DNA from: Alviniconcha marisindica
Lineage: Eukaryota > Mollusca > Gastropoda > Provannidae
Reading direction: 5' to 3'
Assembly: GCA_018857735.1 (NCBI GenBank)
Contig: JABMCL010002631.1
Coordinates: 300,001-364,000 of the forward strand
DNA length: 64,000 nt
The translations under genes and the position numbers were made by a program. Under the pieces are notes generated by a model that worked only from the letters and a program-made list of their open reading frames with translations, searched no databases and was not told where the DNA came from. This document shows positions 57,701-64,000 of the stretch, piece by piece. Each line of letters begins with the position of its first letter. The first letter of the stretch is position 1.

Positions 57701-58065
57701 GTGTGTTACTAATTCTAGTCTTTTTTCCCTCTTTTTTGTTTGTTTGTTCATTGTATATATAGAGAGATTTATGTTTGGCCATGGTTACATACCTGTTTTC
57801 CCTTCATGGCTGCTTCTGATGTGGAAAAGGGTATTTCTAGAACAATTTATCAGGTTATCCATTCTCGGAGCATGTGCTTTTTAAAGTTTTTACTTTTACT
57901 TGTTTTTACGAACATTTTTTGCAAAATGTTTTTTCGTTTATCTGAATTTTGCAGATTTTCCCTGAGGATGCTTTACAGCTGGAATTGTCTTCACATGAAG
58001 AGAGATGTGCCTACTTGTCAGAACTGTTGTCCAAGGCTCTTGAAACCAATGTGACATTGTCATGA
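51026..58065 (+). CDS. FAST kinase domain-containing protein with RAP domain (FASTKD family)
   Basis: FASTKD proteins act in mitochondrial RNA processing and stability. Exons: 51026-51308 (after an acceptor at 51016), 52204-53181, 54190-54287, 54994-55156, 56127-56313, 57461-57575, 57955-58065; all phases agree, giving about 644 aa (family 550-850). The N-terminus MLRPLQLLHRSS is Arg/Leu/Ser-rich like a mitochondrial presequence. The large exon carries helical repeats with SDEDLIRIIYT, LLIRQLYRMP and FVWACGTLQFRPENY. FAST segments follow (LLLLNETLRIECPDY). The C-terminal RAP domain shows LGHLHTMKRQLDKSGYTVVE, then IFPEDALQLEL and ERCAYLSELLSKAL. Which human FASTKD it matches is undetermined. 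The acceptor of exon 56127 is amplified as a minisatellite, and the stop region is duplicated downstream. Confidence 0.92.
51561..51768. repeat. Two (CT)n microsatellites
   Basis: Pure CT at 51562-51640 and 51711-51768, in the first FASTKD intron. Confidence 0.98.
52018..52130 (+). mobile_element. LINE/SINE 3' tail
   Basis: GATAAAATGAGCGTATCTG, GTGAGCGCCATGGGCTCTTA and GGGGTGCCATAAATAAC with an (ATT)n end match the tail at 22650-22735. Confidence 0.65.
53385..54100. other. FASTKD intron, nothing recognised
   Basis: AT-rich DNA with short TA and TTG tracts and a run of G near 53981-53990. A short frame at 53783 (PYQYPNLLEGTDSISEQ) fails on intron phase and ends in stops. Confidence 0.5.
54295..54600 (+). 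mobile_element. SINE-like element, family 2
   Basis: It matches the minus strand of 8562-8830: ACAGACATTGTCCTTGTGAC, GTGGCAAAGGGACACCGCC, GGCGGCGGTCCATGGCCTC, then a C run and the common tail GTCCCTAATAAGCCATCTCG plus ATGGACATAAAGC. Confidence 0.75.
54601..54990. other. FASTKD intron, nothing recognised
   Basis: T-rich intron ending in the acceptor TTCTCCCGTCCAG. Confidence 0.5.
55290..55400. mobile_element. Dispersed MITE arm (family M)
   Basis: CCTATGGGAACTCTTACCTG, GCATGCAAGTGAATACAAGG and ACGTAAACTCCACC match other family M arms. Confidence 0.65.
55540..56125 (+). repeat. About 63-bp minisatellite built on a 3' splice site and exon start
   Basis: About 9 imperfect units with CTTCTTGTTTTCCAG, TTATAGAACTTCAACACTGC and AATGAGCATGGCTTCATTAG. 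The real exon 56127-56313 begins with the same sequence (VIELQHCTERGFVSF). The 63-bp unit is a multiple of three and is open in the exon's frame over several copies, giving a repeating ELQHCNEHGFISFTSSCFP. Confidence 0.92.
56563..57093. mobile_element. Retroposon R fold-back with 15-bp target duplication
   Basis: TGGTCAAAAGTAGAT occurs at 56563-56577 and 57079-57093. Between them, the left arm (CCAAACATGTGAAAGG, TTTATTAGGACAAAACAC, CTTTATCAAGTTACAAAACG) is mirrored by the right arm (TAGCTTGATAAAGGGG, TTTTGTCCTAATAAATAGC, TTTTTATGTGTTTGGATC). The central GTCCAGTGCTTGAAAAAAAT block appears twice. It is non-coding. Confidence 0.88.
57325..57410 (-). mobile_element. SINE-like fragment, family 3 with common tail
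   Basis: On the minus strand: CTTAGGAGCTGTGTCAAAGT, CGAGGTGGCTGTCCTGGGC and the tail CCTGATGGTTTCTGTGGATG. Confidence 0.68.
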
Positions 58066-58410
58066 TTACAGTCATGTCTAATTTAGGACACGACTGACTG
58101 AATGCATGAGCTTCATGATTCTGGCTCTTTCTTGGAAATTGACTGTGAAAACTGTTGTCCAAGGCTCTTCCAATTGGAAATTGACTGAAAATTGTTGTCC
58201 AAGGCTTTTCTGATTGAAAATTGACTGAAAACTGTTGTCCAAGGCTCTTCCAATCAGTATGACATTGTCATGATTGCAGTCATGTCTAATTTAGGACACT
58301 GCTGACTTCATACATGAGATTCAAGATTCTGGCTCATTCTTGGAAATTGACCTGTGAAAACTTTTGTCCAAGGCACTTCCAATCAGTGTGACATTGTCAT
58401 GATTGTAATG
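58010..58410 (+). repeat. Tandem copies of the FASTKD stop-codon region
   Basis: The coding end CTGTTGTCCAAGGCTCTTG ... GTGACATTGTCATGA recurs partially at about 58150, 58190, 58225-58330 and 58360-58410 (TGTCCAAGGCTCTTCCAATC, ATGACATTGTCATGATTG, GTCATGTCTAATTTAGGACA). Some copies are truncated to about 40 bp. Confidence 0.88.
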
Positions 58411-58506
58411 TAGTGTAATGTAAAAGAGTATTTACACCTAACATGAGCCTGAAATACACAATACAAAAATTATTTTAAAAATCAAAATGTACAGAACAAA
58501 GAGCAG

Positions 58507-58512
58507 AATAAA
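58507..58512 (+). promoter_or_regulatory. Candidate poly(A) signal of the FASTKD gene
   Basis: AATAAA about 440 nt after the stop codon and downstream of the duplicated 3' region. Confidence 0.45.
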
Positions 58513-58589
58513 ATCCTACTAATTAAACAAATACACTACAACACTTCATACAGCGTCTCGCCCACCACCTCCAACACACACACAACTAC

Positions 58590-58940
58590 ACATGCACGTG
58601 CGCACACACACACACACGCATGCAAGCCATACAGTGATCTATTCAGTGTTCAAAGGAGAAAAGATAGGTCCTGAGGGCAGATTTAAATGATGCTATGGAA
58701 GAAGAGTGTCAGAGAGAGTAGGGTAGATTGTTCCAGAGTAATGGTGCTTGTCAGAAGAAAGGCAGATTATTCCAGAGTTATGTTGCTTGTCAGAAGAAAG
58801 GTAGATTGTTCCAGAATAATGGTGCTTATTAGAGAATGGCGTGTCACCCAGAAGACCCAAGATGAGCAGATGGAAGACAAAGGAGTTGAGCACCAGCAGA
58901 CGAGTGGAGTTGATGAGATGGAACATACAGCTGGATGAGA
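58590..58940 (-). mobile_element. LINE ORF2 C-terminal remnant with tandem 52-bp repeat
   Basis: Minus-strand frames give fragments such as YSGTIYPTLSD and, in another frame, LWNNLPYS, followed by an FKSAL-type end. A roughly 52-bp unit (GTAGATTGTTCCAGAGTAAT, GGTGCTTGTCAGAAGAAAG) is repeated three times. Confidence 0.6.
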
Positions 58941-59929
58941 TTAGAGAGACAGATTTTTTTTTTAAACATGGCTAATTTGAGACATTACTGATTGCACACA
59001 TCAGCTTCATGATTCTGACACTCCTTGGAAAACTGTCTTAAATATTTGCCGTCTGTCTGGATAGCAACAGCAAAATTCAAAGCTGCAGAGTCTTTGAGAA
59101 CACTTGATACTGGGTTTCTTTAAAGGAGCTAGCAGACAGACTAATAATTAATATCGTCCCACTAATTGTTACTGATAAAAGTCAGATTCTAAATTGAAAC
59201 TAAAATCAACAGAGATTCTAAATTGAAACTAAAATCAACAGCATTTTAGAGCAAAAATGCTTGATTTGAATTTTTTTCTATCAGAAAAAGGCAATACATT
59301 AAGATGGCCAGCTCCTTTAAAACGGTGGTGCGCAATTGTTAGAAATGTTTTATTGTGAACTTGCTGCATAAAGAATCTCGTTTGATGTAAACAAAACCAT
59401 GAAGTAAACCTTGTGTGAAAATAATTCTGTGTGATGTAGTAGGACCACTGTGTGAGAGTTCATCACGCTCTTTCGTTAAAGTACTAGGATACCCACCACG
59501 TATGCATTTGTGGTCGTGTTAATGTGTGCAGGTGTGCACACAGGGATGCATTTGAGTGTGCATATTTTTGCACATTTTTGTTCATATATATGAGTGTGTT
59601 GATGCTGTATCCGATTTTTGTCTGTTTTTGCTGCTGCTGTCTTCACTCGCTGACCTTTGATCATTGGAGTAGGTGGGGGTGGAGAGAGACTGGGAAAAGG
59701 GGAGGGCAGTGAGTGGTTGTAAGATTATGCATGTGGATGCAGGGGAGAGTGTGTGATAGAGTGAAATATGTAATGCATTATTAAATTATTATTTACCTCC
59801 ATGTCCTTCTCAGCCATGACTGGGCGTAAAACACCAACTTACCTACCTTCTCAGCCATGTGTGTGTTTGTGTGTGTGCACACACGTGTGCGTGTGATTTT
59901 GTGTGCATGTGATTTTGTTTTGTATAAAG
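58941..59929. other. Intergenic, nothing recognised
   Basis: It includes a short direct duplication near 59187-59240 (AGATTCTAAATTGAAACTAA twice). There is no gene signal. Confidence 0.5.
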
Positions 59930-60180
59930 ATATTTGGTGTTTGTTTTTTGTTTTGTACACTTGTATACTACTGATCTGTATAATTATGGGTATTTGTGCA
60001 TTGTATGTTCTTCTTTAAGTTTGAAAGCACTTTGAGATTCTGAAAGCGCTTTGTAAGTTCCCTATTATTATTAATAATATTAATAAATTAGGTTGTGTAT
60101 TGTTGTAATGTTTCATATGTATCGCTTTGTAAAGTCACAGAGGCGTTTGGCGCATTACAAATGCATTTATTATTGTTATG
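59930..60180 (+). mobile_element. LINE 3' tails
   Basis: TTTGAAAGCACTTTGAGATT, GAAAGCGCTTTGTAAGTTCC with an (ATT)n tail, followed by another end CATTACAAATGCATTTATTATTG. Confidence 0.55.
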
Positions 60181-60395
60181 GATGATTGTAGTGCACATTT
60201 GAGCAACACAAAGTTACGCAAGTACTTCATGGAGAAGTTGCAAGAACTGAAAGAACGATTAGCATTTAAATACAAGCCTTAGTTTAAAAAAAATAATATA
60301 TAAGATATATTTTGTACTCATTAAACATGAAACGAGTTTGTTAATGACATGAATTGTTTTCTTTAAGTGAGTTTGCACGAAAGAGGGGAAAGAGG

Positions 60396-60673
60396 CAGTA
60401 TGTATGTGTGAAGTCAGTTTTCAGCATTTCAAAGGATGCCAGGACACAACACAAAAGAAATTTGCCTTGAAAGTTGAATCACCATTTGTTTATTAAATAT
60501 AAATCTCTGTATACCAAAATGTAATGGATTAAGCAGCAGTATGTATGTGTGAAGTAGAAAGTCAGTTTTCAGCATTTCAAAGGACGCCAGGACACAACAC
60601 AAAAGAAATTTGCCTTGAATCACCATTTGTTTATTAAATATAAGTCTCTGTATACCAAAATGTAATGGATCAA
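60396..60673. repeat. About 138-bp direct duplication
   Basis: 60396-60535 and 60536-60673 share AGTATGTATGTGTGAAG, CAGTTTTCAGCATTTCAAAG, GACACAACACAAAAGAAATT and CTCTGTATACCAAAATGTAA. They differ by a 9-bp insertion in each copy and a few substitutions. Confidence 0.93.
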
Positions 60674-61597
60674 GCGACTCACAACAGCACCGAGGGATAC
60701 GACACGTTGCAGTTCTTATGTGCTGCACTTGTTTCCCACATTTTACGCCTATTTTCACCGGTAGGTTTCTGAGCACTGATTGCTGTGTCCCTTGTGCATT
60801 TTCACAACACAGGAATTGTATTTATATCTGTACAAGAATTATATTTATATCTTAGGAAGAGAAATGTGTGTGCAGCAATTTTATGTGTCAACTGTACATG
60901 AAAAGTTTGCACACTATTACAAATCTTGGTCATCCCCTTAGGATGGTTACTACTGCACCCCCCCCCCCCCTCCCCCTATGTACATATATGTATTTGCTTC
61001 AGTGATGTTGCACTTGCAGTTGGTTGCTACACAGACAAAGTACAATCTCAGTCTTGGCTTGGCCAGCAAGACATGGACGGAGCATGTACAAGTGAAGGAA
61101 GCCCTGTTTTTCAGTCACCCAATTGTGTGTCAGAAGGCGGCTGGACAGGCACAGTTATTGCCCTTCATGAAAGACAACTACACAAAAACTCTAAACAGAC
61201 TGCTGTGCACAGGCAACAGCTAAGATCTGCTGCATCAGCAGTTACTGCCCTTGCTTACACCGAATAAACAGCCAATAGGCTCCATACGTTCAGCAAGAAG
61301 AACAAATGCAACTTGCATGCCAGTTATTTGTTAGCTGACACTGAATGCCAGCTTACATCAGGGTAAAACATTCTAATTGGAGGAATTTACATTAAATCCC
61401 CCCATCCTCTTCCTTTTACAGTTGCTGTCACATTCATTGTTCAAAGGAAAAAACATTGATCACATTTCCGATACACAAGAAAATCACAGTGTAATGGCTT
61501 TGGCCATGACCGGACAGCCTAACGCAGATCCTTATACAGACCACAGTTTACATGCAAGTCAAAGAACAAAGGCTGCCTCAGCTCTACACCCTCTCTC

Positions 61598-61635
61598 TCT
61601 CTCTCACACACACATACAGAGCTTCAGATCTACAA

Positions 61636-61691
<56 letters not shown>

Positions 61692-61735
61692 TGCTGCCTC
61701 AGCTCTACACCTCACACACACACAGACAAAATACT
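61598..61735. repeat. (CT)n/(CA)n microsatellites with a local duplication
   Basis: GCTGCCTCAGCTCTACACC occurs on both sides of the CA run (61571 and 61693). Confidence 0.93.
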
Positions 61736-61782
61736 GTAGTGGCGACTAACAAACGACCACAATTCCTAGACTGGGAGTTTGA

Positions 61783-63806
61783 TCAGACAAGGTCCGTCCC
61801 ACACTGTCTCTCCTCCTCCTCCTTGAACTTGGTCAGCAGATACCGACTTTTATCACTGCAGTCTTGGAACTCAAAGTAAGGTACCTGCAACGCAACAAGG
61901 GTAACAAAGTAATAACACCATGTGGTGCTGTACTGCATTTGGAGCTCATATTTCAAACTGGGACAGGCGCATTATAAATAAAATTCATTATCGTTATTTG
62001 TTTCACTTTAGGTTGAAACGGGGAAAAATACAAGCACATGACTAATTATTGAGGCATTACATTTACAGCTGCAGGACCGTAAACAGAGTAAATCCGACGA
62101 GAGAAAAGAAAAAAGGAGAGAGTCCTACACCCTTCATACGGTTTCATTTGTTTTGTTTCTACCAAATATCTCTTGCCCTCTCTCTCTGTCTTGTTTTTGG
62201 AAAATATTTTTTTCACACTCTCTCTCTCGGACACCCACCCTCTCAGACTGGCTCTCTGTCTTTGTCTCTCAACAAGCATAGCCCCCAGGTATCTGAACTG
62301 TTGTGTCATGATGACATGGTTTGATGAAACAGGCATTACGAGATTTGCCTTGCCTTTGTTTGGTTTTACTGTGTATAATCAACAAACAAGGGAGCTAATT
62401 AGTGCTTGAAAGACGTCACACAAACACAACCACAAAGACCCGAGTCACCTATGGTAACTCTAACCTGGCATGCGAGTGAATACATGGTGCATGAACTCCA
62501 AAGTTACATCTCTAAAGGCCTTGGACTGTATATACTTTTACTGATGTGTCTCCCCAAGGGTTGCTTTCCCATGCAAAGCCAGTTTTGACCGACTAAAACC
62601 GCCCAAATTAACTCCTAAGGTTAGTGGAACTTCTACACCATTTTGCCAAAGGCAGCAGTTCTCTGCTGCTGTGGCCAAGACACCGGACCCATCACCCTGT
62701 GACTAGGGGCAGGGGTGAGAAGGGCACTGCCCAAACCAGAGTTGGAACCTGTGACATGCAATATCATGATTATTGATCCAGGGTCCAAAGTCAGCCAAAA
62801 TTCAAAGTTGCAATCTGCAATGTGCAATATCATGATCCTGGGTCCAATGTCAGCCAAACCACACTCTCCAACAAATCAAGAGTTGGAACCTGCAATGTGC
62901 AATAACATCATCCTGGGTCCAGCGTCAGCCAAACCCCACTCTCCACCACAGAGTGCTGTGCACCGAGCTTTAAGCCCTGCCCCTTTCCCTACCAACATCA
63001 ACCCGACCACCAAGAGTCTGGTTTAGTCAACTGTATTAGCATTAAAACCATTGTAATTTGCTTCATTTGATTGCAGCTGCCACCACTCGTCAACAATGAT
63101 CAGGCACTATCACTTATTCTGAAGGTTTTGTTCAGAAATTCTGATTCTGAATCCACCAGCCTTTCACTCTCTTGTGCTTTATCCTGTGAGGAAAAACATG
63201 GTGGCCACTCTTCAGGTGTTTGGAGCAGACTGGAATGTGTCAATGGTCAACATCCAGCTTCAAAAACTCCTGTGGGTGTACTGCCCTGGACATGCCGGAG
63301 TGAAGGGAAATGACTGAGCAGACACACTGGCAGTTATGGGACCCTCACAAGTGGCTGGCTTCTCAGAAGATCTGAAATGTTGAGGAGCTTGAGACACTAC
63401 CTGCGGGCACAAAGCCAAAGACATCACACCACAGATCATGTAAGAGGCCACAAGACGATCTTCACTGAAAGGATGAGAAAGGGCCACTGTCAATCAGACA
63501 AACATTGGAACCATTTCAAAGGCAACAGTGGGGAAACTTCTGAGAGACAGAGTCGAGCACATATGGGCTTTTCCGAGTTTATAGATACCATCTTGAACTG
63601 AAGTGAAATTTTGGAGAATTTTTTTAATGGTGATGTTGTGATTGGTACACGGATAACTGGCAGCCCCATATGTCATGCATGTGTTAACCAGAAAATTCAA
63701 GACGTGCCTCTATTACTGCAGCCCCCAGCTTCCGGAGCTGCCGCGCTCTCATGGCATGGTACTGACGCAGCAACAGCACAGTCTTTCCATTATGGCATCG
63801 CACCCT
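61783..63806 (-). CDS. C-terminal RAP-domain exons of a second FASTK-type gene
   Basis: Two exons on the minus strand: 63806-63708 and 61884-61783 (stop TGA 61785-61783). The first gives LLLRQYHAMRARQLRKLGAA then VIE. The second gives VPYFEFQDCSDKSRYLLTKF then KEEEERQC and a short end. Joined, they form the core of a RAP domain (L..R.....LG..VIEVPYFEF). The intron has donor GAG|GCACGT and acceptor TTGCAG, a GC-AG intron, and this is the only donor keeping VIE-VPYF in phase 0. The 5' edge of the first exon (after CTTACCAG) has a poor polypyrimidine tract and could lie further upstream. The remaining exons lie right of the window. It converges with the FASTKD gene at 51026-58065. Confidence 0.75.
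62380..62530. mobile_element. Dispersed MITE arm (family M)
   Basis: TTAGTGCTTGAAAGACGTC, GACCCGAGTCACCTATGGTA and GGCATGCGAGTGAATACATG match family M. Confidence 0.65.
62735..62945. repeat. About 70-bp tandem repeat, 3 copies
   Basis: Landmarks GTTGGAACCTGCAATGTGC, AATATCATGATCCTGGGTCC and GTCAGCCAAACCACACTC. It lies inside the GC-AG intron. Confidence 0.88.
63165..63565 (+). mobile_element. Decayed LINE RNase H domain
   Basis: One frame reads LLWVYCPGHAGVKGND, a stop, then ADTLA. This is the classic RNase H C-terminal signature W.YCPGHxGVxGNExAD. Preceding codons give VATLQVFGADWNVSMVNIQL. Downstream the reading shifts frame ([13 protein letters not shown]). It lies in the intron of the minus-strand RAP gene, in the opposite orientation to that gene. 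Confidence 0.82.
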
Positions 63807-63809
63807 CTG

Positions 63810-64000
63810 GTAAGCATTGCCAGCATGTAGCACTACTGCTTCTCTGCACACACAAATATGTGGGTACTGTCAGTGATAAGACTGATGCTAACCTAAACAT
63901 TGAAGATGCTGTGATCTTTTCTGAAGCTGTCACAATGAGGGATAGGGCAGACGGCAGGCCCAATGTTCAAGTTGCTTGGACCGTCAAAATTGCATCTTCT
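63810..64000. other. Right edge, undetermined
   Basis: A + strand frame stays open from about 63690 to the edge, overlapping the RAP exon in antisense. It resembles nothing I know. On the minus strand this should be intron or upstream exon of the RAP gene. Confidence 0.35.

Overview
The window looks like nuclear DNA of an invertebrate animal. A marine gastropod or other mollusc is my best guess, but that is inference. Genes are split into many short exons with GT-AG introns, microsatellites are very dense (CA, CT, TTG), and tRNA-derived SINEs, LINE 3' ends and MITEs fill introns and spacers. There is no sign of bacterial, organellar or viral organisation.

Five genes can be assembled exon by exon with matching intron phases. 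(1) 2033-16944 (+): a renal/membrane-dipeptidase (DPEP) family metallopeptidase, 10 exons, lacking only the signal-peptide exon. (2) 20711-38765 (+): a large OB-fold protein, best read as CTC1 of the telomeric CST complex, 20 exons. (3) 43630-50099 (-): COPE, the epsilon subunit of the COPI coatomer, 9 readable exons plus one that is probably buried in damaged sequence at 46255-46515. (4) 51026-58065 (+): a FAST-kinase-domain/RAP protein expected to act on mitochondrial RNA, 7 exons, about 644 aa. (5) 61783-63806 (-): the last two exons of a second RAP-domain (FASTK-type) gene that runs off the right edge. COPE and gene 4 are divergent about 0.9 kb apart; genes 4 and 5 converge. The five genes have unrelated housekeeping roles and form no pathway.

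The most unusual signal is repeated amplification of exon-intron junctions. In the dipeptidase gene, two minisatellites (6188-7020 and 10330-11690) multiply a 5' splice site, and a 76-bp perfect duplication (13361-13436 / 13713-13788) copies a 3' splice site. In the CTC1-like gene a 52-bp repeat (23733-24400) multiplies a 3' splice site and the exon start. In the FASTKD gene a roughly 63-bp repeat (55540-56125) does the same, and the stop-codon region is duplicated after the gene (58010-58410). Several arrays are free of stop codons, so decoy splice sites could yield variable proteins.

Other content: at least three SINE-like families sharing one 3' tail; a poly(A)-ended or fold-back retroposon family, here called R, with target-site duplications; a 561-bp MITE with an 8-bp target duplication; piggyBac-like TTAA MITEs; decayed LINE RNase H fragments; and two stretches (1-2.7 kb and 46.26-46.52 kb) whose homopolymer-inflated composition suggests poor base calling.
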